Both the position numbers and the translations under genes were made by a program. Positions 1 through 11,472 of a DNA stretch of 64,000 nt are shown in pieces. The stretch spans positions 7,045,205 through 7,109,204 of the forward strand of contig NC_083345.1 in the NCBI RefSeq assembly GCF_019175385.1, given 5' to 3'. The notes below the pieces were generated by a model, which saw only the letters and a program-made list of their open reading frames with translations, had not been told where the DNA came from and ran no database searches. This DNA comes from Lycium barbarum. Lineage: Eukaryota > Streptophyta > Magnoliopsida > Solanales > Solanaceae. The stretch's first letter is position 1. The number at the start of each line of letters is the position of its first letter.

Positions 1-31
1 CACAAGATAATTCTTCCCAAAAATATCATAC

Positions 32-3000
32 CATTTGTAGCCTCCAACCTCAAATGCATTACTCCGAAGTTCTCTCTTGTTAATTTGTGAAAACTTATCA
101 ATCTTCCAGGTATATTTCCCATAAAGCTCGGAAGGTTTGGGTCCTAAGAACAATAAACGAGGATAACTGAATAAATAAATCAAAGGGCTTCCAATAAGCA
201 TGTAAAAACATACAAAAGGATAAACAATAGTAGTCTCCCAGCCTAGAGGCACACACAACTCAGAGTCCACTTATGGCAATTAAGAAACACATGCATTATC
301 GGAATCAGGTTGATAAACAGTAACAGATAGTTTTTTTTTTTTAAAAAAACAGTATTAATTTAAAAAAAAAACAGTAACAGATAGTTACGGCTGCTTCTTT
401 TTAATCAACAGTACAGCATCAGCCCCCCACCACAAAATGAGAAAAGCAAATATAAAATGGAGTAAAGGAGCTGTATTAGAAAACTACTATTCAATTATAA
501 TGTATTTGGATCTCATGAGATCACAATTGTGAAACACCAGATTCCACCGCGGAGAAGAAGTTACTTCTTGTAGAATCTACTTCACATTATTGCTTAGGTC
601 TAAGAGCACTAGCAGTACCAATGGTCATGAAACCTCCTAGAATTTACACATTGAAAAACTAGAGTTGTTCACCTTACATTTCTAGACTAGAAAAAGGACA
701 TCAAGAGGAGGTTGGAGTCCATTATCAGCGCCTTTGGTGACAATAAGAGCTTACAGATGTAGAGGAGGTAAGGATAGAGAATTACGGAACTGATTTAGGG
801 AAAGAAATATATAAGTAGGTTTCGTCTACTATCGATTAGCCAGGAAATATTGGCAAAGAGATGGTTATATCCAAAGGCAACCACAGCAAATAGCAGGCAG
901 TCTTAGAAAAGGTTTTGAATGAGATAGTCAAGTCAGTCCCAAACAGCTATTCTTGTTGATACAACATGAATCCGGAGAACACAATTTGAGATGAGGACTG
1001 GGTATAAATTATAAAAGCCTGCCTGTAGCATATGTTGAAACAATATAGACATCAATCAACAAGTTACTTTCTTCAAGAACAAAAATTCTATTGATCTAAA
1101 AACAAAAGGAGCATCACCTCAATCCTGTAATAAGATTTAAAAAACTCCCATAAATAAAGAATTCCTTAAACCAAAAACACAAGCAAGTTTCCGTCAAACA
1201 ACAGATTACTGAACACCCTGTCAAACTTAGAACCGAATAATTAATTCACATCATCAAGAAATCCCCATAAGGACCACCAATGACAAATATAGTTTTTGAA
1301 ACAGAGCCAGCACTGAGATAGTTCTATAGATTCCTATTCCAGTGGAGAACTGATGTAGTAGCATGCAAAACAAGAGAAAGACCATGCACCAATGACAGGT
1401 ATAGTTCATAAGCAATCAATTTTAATTGACATTCTAAGGGTTCATCTTCAGAGTAAGTAGTTTAGTAAATATGAACTAGACATTAAACTGACTAGACCAC
1501 TATTAACAAGACTCAAACTCAAACTCAGTAATATTCAGGGCTCTGACACCAAAGAAGAAAGGAGATGTCAATCCAGAAAGAAGTATGCAATGATCCCACA
1601 CAATTTTTTGCAGAAGAGAATAATGGCGGATGCAGATAAGTCTGCATTGAAAACACTGCAAGCAACTCCCAATCTATCACATGAATGGTGCAACTTCCCT
1701 CAACTAAGTATCAGTCTCCTGAAACTCATTCCCCAACTATGCAACTTCAACAAGCCAACAGAACTTCAAAAGATCTTTAAAAACAGTAGGGAAAAGGCAT
1801 AAGTACCCCCCTGCACTATACCCGAAGTTCCACGGACACACCTTTCCTTTTCGGGGGTCCTATTTACCCCCCTAAACGTTTTTTTCCTTATTTCTTTGCA
1901 CCTTATGTGCTGATGTAGACCCGAACCCCAGTTACAATGGATGCGGTGTATACAGTATACACGCGCCTGACACATCATTTTATCATTTTTTTCATTTTTC
2001 TCTCATTTCTTCTTCGTTCTTTTTGCTCCCCTTTGACTAGTAGCAAAAATGGAGGTGAATTTGTGAAATGGGTAGCGGCTATGGAGTTATCCAGTGTTGA
2101 GCGGTGGCTGAGCTTTGGTGATCAGAGGAGGTCTTGTGGTGTTTTGGGTGAAACAGGTGTGGCTCAATGAATGGAATAGGGATGCTAGGGACGGTGGTTT
2201 ACGGACCTGCCGGAGAGGGTGAAGATTGAAACGATTCGAGGCATGGTGGAACAGAGGTGGCGTCACTGGTGGTTCGACAACGGCACCAGCAGTGGAATTG
2301 ACGGAACAGAGGTGGCGGACAGTGATGGGTTTCACGATGGAACGCTGTTTTTCCAGCGAATAAATCTCTCCAAATTGTGTTCCCTCCCCGATGCCTCTAC
2401 TCCCCGTGCTCTCTCTGTTTTTGCCTATTTCATACCCTCTATCCGTTGAACTTTATGGAGAAGAAAAGAAAACGTGTTAATTAATTAAAAAGGAAAGCAA
2501 TTAATTAAAAGATATCAGCTTAAGTTTTAATGTTAATTATGTGTACTGATTAATTGTAGAAGTGTCCAATTAAAAATAGACATGTGTCTATATTAATAAA
2601 AAAAAATTAGCTTATTTTTCGCCTCTCACATGCCTCCAAGAGAATGAACACACTCTCTGTGCTCCTCAGCACCAAAGGGTATATTAATACACTTCAAAAT
2701 AGTTCGGGGGGTAATAGGACCCCCCAAAATGTTGTTGGAATAAGTGTTACTGAAAGTATTTCTTTTTGACTTCTACGTCGAAAGGAAAGGTGTGTCCCTA
2801 CAACTTCAGTCATAAGTTGGGGGTACTTATGCCTTTTCCCAAAAAAAGTAGGAAAAAAAACATTGAAACTGGCAAGCAACATCTTTCAAGATTCAAAAGA
2901 AGACTTCAAAAGTATAAAGAGAAAAAAACATAGAAATTGGCAAGCAGCATACCAGAATCTTCATCATCACTATCCCAGTAAGGAGGCGATGTTGACGGAA

Positions 3001-3130
3001 TTCCATTCTCCACCTGATCGGAAGACCTCCATTCAGCCAACGCTTCACTAGATTGGCATCTCTGCTGGCCATTAGATGCTCCCTCCAACGAAATCGCGCT
3101 ACCGGCTTCCTCGGATGCACTTGAAGCCAT
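32..3130 (-). CDS. TRAF1a/b-like: TRAF1a/b-like (MUSE13/14-type) MATH-domain protein, N-terminal two coding exons, partial
   Basis: Coding exon 1 is 3130-2953 (59 codons plus one base) and exon 2 is 143-32; the gene leaves the window at the left edge. Splice sites are G|GTATGC (donor, 2952), TTCTTAG|GA (acceptor, 144) and ATG|GTATGA (donor, 31), and codon phase is kept. The start is the ATG at 3130 (MASSASEEAGS); an in-frame ATG two codons upstream is less likely. Residues about 33-53 hold an acidic-flanked conserved stretch (AEWRSS..VENG.PSTSPPYWDSD). From about residue 67, SELYGKYTWKI begins the MATH domain, continuing through KRELRSNAFEVGGYKW at the exon end. In Arabidopsis these proteins bind SCF-CPR1 and promote NLR immune receptor turnover, and also act in autophagy. 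The 2.8 kb intron carries a Mutator-like insertion. Only about 97 residues are visible, so integrity downstream is unknown. Confidence 0.88.
144..1788 (-). other. Intron 1 of the TRAF-like gene, 3' part
   Basis: This is the intron segment between coding exon 2 and the Mutator-like insertion. It is AT-rich with poly-A/T runs near 330-370. I see no exon, RNA gene or further repeat boundary in it. Confidence 0.7.
1789..2840. mobile_element. Non-autonomous Mutator-like element in TRAF-like intron
   Basis: The ends are inverted: 1789 begins GGGAAAAGGCATAAGTACCC and the reverse complement of 2840 begins identically. Similarity continues imperfectly for about 60 bp (GGACACACCTTTCCTTT in both). Flanks give a 9-10 bp target duplication with one mismatch (AAAACAGTA / AAAAAAGTA), the size typical of Mutator. 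No transposase frame is present. The interior at about 2040-2440 is clearly more GC-rich than its ends and the intron, which could be a captured gene fragment (Pack-MULE style); I could not identify the source. Confidence 0.72.
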
Positions 3131-3364
3131 TCTCACCCCACAACTCCCACTAAACTACTAAAAGCTTCGTCTTTTTCATCCAAAAAAGATTAAACCGCAT
3201 TAAATATAGAAACAAGCAATGCAAAAGGCTGAACCTGCACATCTAAAAGTCCTAACAATATCCTTGGATTGTATATTCTAGAGTATCCAGATGGAAAGAT
3301 AATAATCCAAAGTTTTCTTTTATAGAAAGCAATGCCACATGTTTGTACATATTTTAAATAAGGA

Positions 3365-3455
3365 CAGATTATAACAACAACATATCCATTGTAATCCCAC
3401 AACGTGGAGTCCGGAGAGGATAGGATATACGCAGACCTAACCCCTCGACTCAAAA
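3365..3455 (-). mobile_element. SINE 3' fragment (TS/Au-like, TTG-tailed)
   Basis: The reverse complement reads a GGTCTGCGTATATCC-type body, then CTCCGGACTCCACGTTGTGG and GGATTACAATGG, ending in a GTTGTTGTT tail. This is the conserved 3' half of the tRNA-derived TS/Au-like SINEs common in Solanaceae. No head or target duplication is clear. Confidence 0.65.
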
Positions 3456-4040
3456 GAAGTGTAACCAAACCGGGCAAATAACGACAGCAAAAAGCAAGAT
3501 AAACAAAGCAAATGAAGTAATAGATAGCAAAACAAAAAAAAAAGACACAATGCTAATCCTAGATAATAAACAAGGACAGATTACAATTCACAATTACAAT
3601 ACCTGAAAACCCCACATTAGAATAACTCCCAATAAACCCTAATTCAAACCCAACTTCCACAAAATCAAAAAGAACCCCAAAACAAACACACAATTATACT
3701 CCAACCCCCAATCAACAAATTCAAGAAACCACCAAAAAAAAAAAAAAAACAAATTACTAATTTACCAAAAACCCAATTGGACATAAACCCATAAACACAA
3801 AGTACAAAAATCAACACCCCATATATTGAAAAACACAAATTGAAAAAAAAAAAAAAAACCCTAAAACACAAAAAAAAAAAAAAAAAAAATAGAAAGGGGG
3901 AGCTAGAATTAATTATATAAGAAAAAAACAAATTTGGGAAATTAGAATTAACTAATTTAATAAAAATAAAATAATTAGATCGATGAAAAGAAGCAGACCT
4001 GAAAGCTTTGTCAATGGAAGCTGTGTAGAGAAAAAAAAAT

Positions 4041-4054
4041 GAGAGAGAGAGAGA
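4041..4054. repeat. (GA)7 microsatellite in leader/promoter
   Basis: Seven GA units lie just upstream of the inferred leader exon (CT repeat on the coding strand). CT-rich leaders are common near plant transcription starts. Confidence 0.8.
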
Positions 4055-4374
4055 TTTGAGAGGTGGAAGAAGAGGCGGAAATAAAAAAAATATATATAAT
4101 TTTATATATATACTTTTTTTTTTATTCTTTTATTTATATTTATATACTTCACATAACGTCAGATATAATTACAGAAATACGGGTTGGGGTCTTTGTGTAT
4201 CTCTATCTGTATATCTTTTCCTTACTATAATTTTATATATATACTTTTCCTTTTTTGTCAATGATAATTTTTGGAATTTTTTCTCTAAATAATTTATTTT
4301 TCTTTCTTTGGCTCGGTTATCTTATTATCTTGGTTTTGTTTTCCCTTGTTGCTATTGCCTCTCTTTTTTTTTTT

Positions 4375-4485
4375 TTGAGTCGAGGATCTCTCTAACTTAT
4401 CAAGGTAGGGATGAGTTTGCGTACACACTACCCTCTTTAGACTCCACTTATAGAATTACACTGAATTTGTTATTGTTTTAGAATA
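4375..4485 (+). mobile_element. SINE 3' fragment (TS/Au-like)
   Basis: It contains GTCGAGGATCTCTC, TATCAAGGTAGGGATGAG, TTTGCGTACACACTACCC and AGACTCCACTTATAG, then a TTATTGTTTT tail. These are the successive conserved blocks of the TS/Au-like SINE 3' region. It is opposite in orientation to the fragment at 3365. Confidence 0.68.
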
Positions 4486-5139
4486 ATTTATTTTCCTTAA
4501 TAATAATAGGGAGATGGGAATTAAGGTTTTCCTCTCTATCCTCCAAAATGGTCCAAATTAGAAAACCTTTCTATCAATAAAAAAAAATATGTTAGTATCT
4601 TCCATCTTATGCAATTATTTGTTTGTTAAAGTTTAAATAGTTCTGTATGTAGCAACAACACCCTCTTTGTTAGGGTTTTGTCCTGATTTTCTTACCATAT
4701 TTAGATTTTACCTTTTCTTGAAGGAAGGGCAAAGAGTTTACTATAATTGATTTTACTTTTTCCAAAAGGAAAATATAAATATTTCATATTTGAGTAACCC
4801 TTTTCTTGGAGGAATTGTTTTGGACATCTACAAATTGAAGACTTCATTCCTACAACTAGAAAACACAATATCATCCACAATGTAGTCATTAAAGAGTCTT
4901 GTTTACGGGGAGATAATTCTCTAAATAGATTTTATGCTTATTTATATTAGTTTTTCAATATGTAGGTCAATTGACCAAACTCGTATCCTATTATTAAAGT
5001 CTTTTTTATAGTTTTCCTTTGTCATTTGATTTATCGTGTTTAAGGTTTGTAATTATTAGCTTCCGCATGACGCCCTGTTATTTCGATCCCAACCAGTAAC
5101 ATCAGAGTCAACGGTACAACAAGGTTGAAGACGGGTTTA
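4486..5139. other. Unassigned AT-rich intergenic DNA
   Basis: No coding frame, repeat boundary or RNA gene can be supported here. Confidence 0.5.
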
Positions 5140-5272
5140 AGGCAGATACATATCAAGATGCAGCCACACAAATATTCAAGACATATTTTGAACCACAAAT
5201 TTCAAAAGTCTTCACTCTTTTTTAAACATTTTGCCCAGTCAAATAGGTTCACATAAATTGAAACGGAGGGAG
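5140..5272 (-). mobile_element. Truncated Stowaway-like MITE
   Basis: The reverse complement begins CTCCCTCCGTTTCAATTTAT next to a TA dinucleotide, then a TATTTGACTGGGC block and an AAGACTTTTGAAA block. It matches the MITE half at 57554-57677 by eye. The opposite end is missing. Confidence 0.6.
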
Positions 5273-5335
5273 TAATACTTACAATGATGCCATTTGTCAG
5301 AAAGTTGGCAACAAAATTATAATACAACAATCTTG

Positions 5336-5543
5336 TTAATTGGATTCACATAGCGCATCTATTTACTGCGCTATGCAAGTTTTTTTTTAAAAAAAGCTCG
5401 GGTAACGAATGTTAACGGGGGACGTTAACACCTTTTTGCATAACGCATAAAAAAGGTGCGTTAAAGGTAATTTGGTGTCCCTTTTTTTCTTAGAGTATTT
5501 TGATTCAATTGGTTTTTTATTGGATCATTTTGGTTCCGGACTC
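5336..5543. repeat. Relic of a MULE terminal region with the GCGC/GTTAAC motifs
   Basis: It holds an imperfect palindrome (TAGCGCATCTATTTACTGCG), paired GTTAAC sites (AACGGGGGACGTTAAC), TGCATAACGCA, and the end motif GATCATTTTGGTTCCGGACT. The same set and order occurs in the TIRs of the element at 48498-54480. It is interpreted as a decayed non-autonomous relative. Confidence 0.5.
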
Positions 5544-5545
5544 TA

Positions 5546-5919
5546 TATATTTTAGGTTTTTATTCCTTTGAAATGAAGAAGGTTGATAGGTCTAGTAAAA
5601 AATAAAAGATTGGTTGTGAGGTTGAACTTCTTCACGAGGTTATTTTGAACTTACCCATTCTTCATTTTTTGGATGCTATTTGTTCCAGATAGTCGATTTC
5701 AACTATGATGTGCATATATATTATAGATGGTAGAATAGTTTGGGATAGATAGTATCATCTTTTGTATGTTTTAATGTAATTCAACTCAAATAAACGAACC
5801 CAAATACCTCGAATGAATGCAGTTCCAAATACTCTCACTTCATCCACATATTTTCTTTGTTAATTCTTTTTTTTTTCTCTTGCCTGTTTATCTTGTCTAT
5901 GTTCAACAACTTTAAGAGT
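5546..5919. other. Unassigned AT-rich intergenic DNA
   Basis: Nothing beyond ordinary AT-rich sequence is visible; its last bases form the left target duplication of the next element. Confidence 0.5.
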
Positions 5920-8178
5920 TCTACCGTCACGCCCCGAACCATGGTCTGAGCGTAACACGACACTTGGTGTCTGACTACATGTGATCGAGCGAACCACCTG
6001 GCTGGCTGAATCAACATGAGGTATATACTGAATGGGGAAATATACCTGGTAAACATGTTGAGCTGCTGAGATATCTAACTGAATAACCATAATGCGGAAA
6101 AAGTCTGAACTGTAAGAACTTCACCAACATGGCTAACACAAAAATTTGCTAAACACTGATTAACTGTTGTTCTAGTCTATAAAGCCTCTAAAGAATAATG
6201 AAGTACTGATTGATTACCGGGACAAGACCCCCGGCATATCTGACTGTCTAAAATACTGAAAGACTGTAAATAAGATAAATGTCACGACCCATCTAGGGCC
6301 GTGACGGGTACCCGGGGCTAGCCACCGAGCACCACTCGTTCTACTACTCACCTTACTCATTTAATGTTCTTTTATCGATTTACATTTAGGACATAAGAAA
6401 GTCACCTTTTCATTTTGAGAACACAAAAATACTTTTGTATGCATAAGCCTCTCGGCCATCAAAATAATATATACATGTACATGAAAGCATCTCGTGAGAC
6501 CATCTAACCCACACTGCGCATCTACGAGCCTCTACTGGAGTACTGAACGCAAGGACGGGACAAGACCTCGTCATGCCCAAAATACATGCACATGACTATA
6601 TACACAAAAGAACAATCATAAGCACCTCCGTGACAATGGAGTGCTTCTCAAATCAGTTGACAGCTGCTACGAATCTGGGCCGAGCTCTCCTCCCTGTCTA
6701 CCTGTGGGCATGAACACAGCGTCCAAAGAAAATGGACGTCAGTACGAACATTGTACTGAGTATGAGAGGCATAAACAATGAAATAAGACAATGATCATGG
6801 GAATGATATCAATATGGAACATCTGAATCTGACTGTCAAGTATAAAGAAAATAAGTCATGCATGCTATCTTACTCATACTCATCATCTTATCATATATGC
6901 AAGATGTATAAGCTGCCCGTCCATATCGGATCGGTGTGATAATCAATAACATGAGCCCGCGTCCGGGGTAACATCTCATGCCGCCCACTAGTGGTGTCTG
7001 CCCATGCCATCTGGCCATGGTGTATCGCATAGCTACCCGCCTTGGCGGTGACTGCCCGACCAAATAGGCGCGGTGTAATAGTAATATTATCATATGCTCA
7101 TCACAATATGCTTAGCTTATCATATTACATACTCTATCGGGGTGACGTAAGGTCGTGATCCCCCGATTGCATTATGGAACAATCATGGACATTCTGCCTC
7201 ACCTTGAAGGAATTAGCGTATAAGGTGAGTGTAAGCGATGAATAACATCATTAGACTTTTTGTACTTTAACTCATTACCTTGTGTAGCTAAGTATAGACA
7301 TAGGCTCGTGGATAAGAAAGTAGTTACACTATAGGATTCATGCCATTAGAAAGAAGGGACTAGCCTCACATACCTTTCTCATTTAAGCAATCTAGAGTTC
7401 GTTTATTCTCCTTCAATGTCACGCCTCTACCTTCAAAAGAGGATTCGTAATAACGTTAGTTAATCAACTATAAGAACGCACTACTATTTCTAGAGACAAT
7501 TGGGCAGCACTTCCTTTGTTTACACTACTTTTCCCATATTTCATACCAACTTCCAACACCCACAACAACAATTACAATATGGCAATCAACAATCATCATT
7601 CATATACAATGACCACGATCCACCATTTCTCTTCATTTTTCCCACAATTATAGTAGTGGGTTCGCTATCATATTTTCTCATGTATCACACTTATCTCATG
7701 GTCTACATGTCATTTATAACGTATTCATACTCACCACACACTAACATTCATGATTCAATACAACTACCATTCACCCATGGCACTATTCACTCATTTATGA
7801 CCCATTTGCTATGCTTTTCTATAATTCGGGTATCTTGACCTTCCAATACCTTAAACAACATGAAATGGTCATGAAACTTACCTTAGATGATGGTTGAACA
7901 AGCTTTGAATGGATTTACTCCTCTAGCACCAAAACCCTACTTCACTCATTTTTGGAACTTCTTGGTTTGGATGAACTTCACTTGAGTTTCACACACTTTG
8001 TTTCATGGATTTAATGTTGTTGATCATTGATTTCCTTGTTATTCTTATGGTTGAAGTGTTTGGAGAATTTTCTAGAGAGTTCCTGAACCGTGTAGGTGAG
8101 AAATGAAATAAAATGAGCTTAGGGTCCCTTTTTAATCACTCAAAATCTGATTTTTAATGAAAAACAGTCGGGGTGTAC

Positions 8179-11100
8179 TGTTATAACCCATATTTCCATA
8201 CATTGAGACGTTTTAAAATAAACGCGACAAGTTAAGACAAGATTATTTTAAGGCGCGAGGTAGAGACTTTTAATTCCTGATTTTGTTTCAATGCACAAGT
8301 TGCTTATAAATTTTATTGGTATAAAAATATTATTGGAGATTAGGGGTAAATTAACCATGATTAGATTATTAAGTGGGATTAAAAAAAAATTGATCACTTC
8401 ATTAATTAAGCCTAAAGGGCCATGTGGGCCCCACCCGAATTTATATAAAAAAAAAAAAAAAAAGTACCAAAAATCTGAAAAGTAACAAAACATAGTGCAA
8501 TGTGAGTCACAAAAGAAGGGTGTACGTGTAACACCCTTGGAAAGAATATATAGGGAATATGGCATAGTGCAAATGACATCTTTTAAGTCATTTATTAAAA
8601 AAAAAAAATCAGCTACCAAGAACTAGTAAACACATCCATGGCTGTGCACGGCTAGGTTGATGATTAAAAAAAAAAAAAAAATCAGTTTGTTGCTAATAAA
8701 AATTCTAAGGAGAAGACAAGGAGAAGGAGGTGGAGAAGCAAGAATAAGCATAGGAATTTAAGACACAAATTGAAGCCAAGTATTCAAGGTAAGAATTGGT
8801 TATTTCTTTTACATTTAGAATGAGTTGGATGCATTGTGAATAGGTATAAAATGGTGCATGTTGGTATTGAATGTTGTTGTTGAAATTTAAAGTTAGCCGT
8901 GTGAAGGGCTTATGTGAAGTAATGTTTGAATTTCTTGTACATGTATTAAGGATGGTTTGAATGTTGTAGTGTGTTTGAAAGGAATGAAAATTTTGGAATT
9001 TTGTATATTTGGTATTGAAGCCGTGTAGGGGCTGATTTAGGAAAATTAGTGGACTGATTTAATTGATGCTTTAGTTGTTGATTGTTATGGACATTGTGGT
9101 GTATTGTTTGCATTGTAAACATGTGGGTTTGATGTGTAAAGGAAATGCTATGTGTGATGAAGGAAAGCAGTCCAATTCGTGGACTGTTTTGGATTTGAAT
9201 GTGTAAATAAGTTTCATATGTTGATGTTGGAACTGTGGGCTGTTTTGAAAAAAAAAAAATATTGTGGATTGTTGGAAATATTATGTGAATTGTTTAGAAT
9301 GTTCGAATGTTGTTGGTATGGGTTTGGGTTAATAATCGAATGTACGAACGATATTGTGGTTTGAAAGTAAGCCATTGAGTTGAAAAATTGGAAATTTGTC
9401 GAATGGTGTAAAAGAGAGCTACTAATGTTGTTTTGCCTTTCGGATTGATTATTAATGATACTAGGTTGGTTATTGTGGTTGTTGTTGTTGATGTTTGAGC
9501 GAGTTAAATTCTCGGGATGACCTATTTACAGGGGAAATGCTGCCGAATTTTCTGTAGAATTGAGAGTTAGTTTGGAATGAATAATTACTTAAGTGCCTAT
9601 GGCTAACATTGGATATTCATGGGCATATTTGTAGACCTTGGGGAGCCCGAGTCGTAGATTTGGATTAGCGTTAGATTGGCTAGCTTGGAGTGCGTACAAG
9701 GTATGTAAAGCAACCTCCTTTCTTTTTGGCATGTCTTAGTTTTACAAAGGCTAGATTAGAGCCTTAAGGAAATTCCAAATCCGAAATCCGAGCATGTTAT
9801 GATCCTTATATATTCCTTGGCACTCTTATGTATGATTTGATGAAATATGAACCATTATGCCTTTGAAATAATTGAATTCCAAACTTTGCATAAAAATGTG
9901 TTTTAAAGAATTTCGAACTATAAACGTCATATCTTTCACGGCAAGGCTCGGATTACTTCCATATTTTTGTAGGAGCTTATATGGAATATGATGAGTATAT
10001 TTTTCATAGGCGGGCCCGACTCGGGTCAATACCCGTCTGTGGGTCCCGCGACTTTCCTTTATGTAATTCAGACGACTTTTGAAAGAATTTGGTATGATTA
10101 TCATTTCGAATTTCAAGTATGGTCATTTACTTATATTTGAGTCTATGATAATGATTTTATGCATATGGTTACTCATGACTCTGCTCGTGCGTTCTGTTAT
10201 ATCTTTCGCCGGTTCTGTTATCGTGGGCACTTTGATATACTCCGGAGTTATGCTGTGTTTATGGTTCACCGAGCTACTCGCAAAAGAGGGTCGGGTTCCA
10301 CATATATTTGGTGTTATGATGTGTATGGCGTTATGTTGTGATATGTGACGGGGATACGGAGATTTGAAACATTCTGGTGTTATGCTGTGTTATGGCGCCA
10401 TCGACGGGCGGGCGACCATATTCTTCTGTACCCTACGCATGACTTACATATTTTTTTTTAAAGTAAATTTTTTTTGATATGTTGGATTTATACTTATGTT
10501 CTGTACTTCTACTTCGTTATGCCTCAGATTTGTTTTCTGTATTTTCTGCTTTGCATACTCAGTACATATTTCGTACTGACCCCCTTTCTTCGGGGGGCTG
10601 CGTTTCATGCACGCAGGTACAGACGCACAGTTTGGTGATCCACCTGTTTAGGACACCCCTTCTGCTATTTGGAGTGCTCCTCTCATTCCGGAGCTTATAC
10701 TTTTGGTATATATTTGTTAGTACATTTGTATATATTCGTTCATGGGTACGGCAGGGCCCTGTCCCGTCATGTGATTCTGTCGGTCTGTTTAGAGGTTTGT
10801 GGACATGTTTGTGGGTTAGGGTCTTTCTGTATGGATGTATGTACATGTCGTTTGGGCGATCCCATACGCCGAGGCGGCCGGTCCGCATATGTTGTTTGGG
10901 CGATCCTATACGCCGAGGCGGCCGGTCCGCATATGTTTATATATTGCTTGGTTAGCCCTGTGTGGCTTTTGTTGGTATTTTCTGCGTGCAGGGTATATTG
11001 GATAGTCCGTAAAACAAAGGAAACTCTGCCGAAATTTTTCTGGAAATTACCTAAATTTAAAATAAAGCCTTGTCGGCTTCCGCCATATACTAGAATGAGT

Positions 11101-11186
11101 TGATAGAATTTGAGATAATATTTGATAGATGTGTTTGGGTGCCCAGATAGGGCACTAGTCACGGCCTACGGTGTTGGGTCGTGACA
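8179..11186 (+). mobile_element. Solo LTR 3, innermost of the nest
   Basis: Termini TGTTATAACCC and GGGTCGTGACA are flanked by the duplication TGTAC (8174-8178, 11187-11191). It is 3008 bp with no internal retrotransposon region. It shares the ATACTCAGTACATATTTCG-type block followed by a GCTGCG...CATGC..GCAGGT block with the other solo LTRs. It lies opposite in orientation to its host LTR. Confidence 0.88.
10849..10935. repeat. Two-copy 44-bp tandem repeat in solo LTR 3
   Basis: Two nearly identical units begin GTTTGGGCGATC and contain ACGCCGAGGCGGCCGGTCCG. They differ by few bases. Confidence 0.85.
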
Positions 11187-11191
11187 TGTAC

Positions 11192-11472
11192 AGTGGCCGT
11201 AAACCCAGTTTACGGGCCGTATACTGGTTTACGGTCCGTCCTCCACGACCGTATTTAAGCATATCAAAACCAGAAAGGCATGCTGGAGATCATGGCAGTT
11301 TACGACTCAGTTTACGGACCGTATTTCAATTTGCGGTCCGTATTCCAAGTCGTTTTTAACCATTTGAAGCATTTGACAGAAAGTTAATTTTTTTGAAAGG
11401 TTGGAGGACGATAGCAGTTTACGGTCCGTAAATTACTTTACGGGCCGTATTCCACTTTACGACCACTGGGTC
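11192..11472. repeat. Cluster of TTTACGG/CCGTAAA palindromes
   Basis: At least eight half- or full-site copies of TTTACGGNCCGTA occur within 280 bp. They lie within about 350 bp of the 5' end of solo LTR 2 in its own orientation. Confidence 0.75.

Larger units (their letters stand above)
3131..4055 (-). other. 5' leader exon and leader intron of the TRAF-like gene
   Basis: Reading minus, a CT-rich leader (about 4055-3999) ends in CTTTCAG|GTCTGC, a good donor at 3998. A pyrimidine-rich stretch followed by AG lies just upstream of the start codon (about 3150-3165), fitting an acceptor. A leader intron of roughly 840 bp is therefore likely. It contains long A-runs (3735-3890 on the plus strand) and a SINE fragment. 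Promoter sequence should lie above 4060, where the DNA is very AT-rich. The splice model is inferred from signals only. Confidence 0.5.

Noticed and set aside
7500..7838. 112-codon plus-strand frame
   Set aside because: Inside the minus-strand solo LTR 2; composition (F/T/H-rich) and lack of homology fit a chance frame.
8248..8619. 123-codon minus-strand frame
   Set aside because: It lies inside solo LTR 3 and contains poly-T/A-encoded F/K runs; not a gene.
10479..11162. Overlapping open frames of 109-158 codons on both strands
   Set aside because: They lie wholly inside solo LTR 3, mirror each other on opposite strands because of GC-rich tandem repeats, and show no domain.
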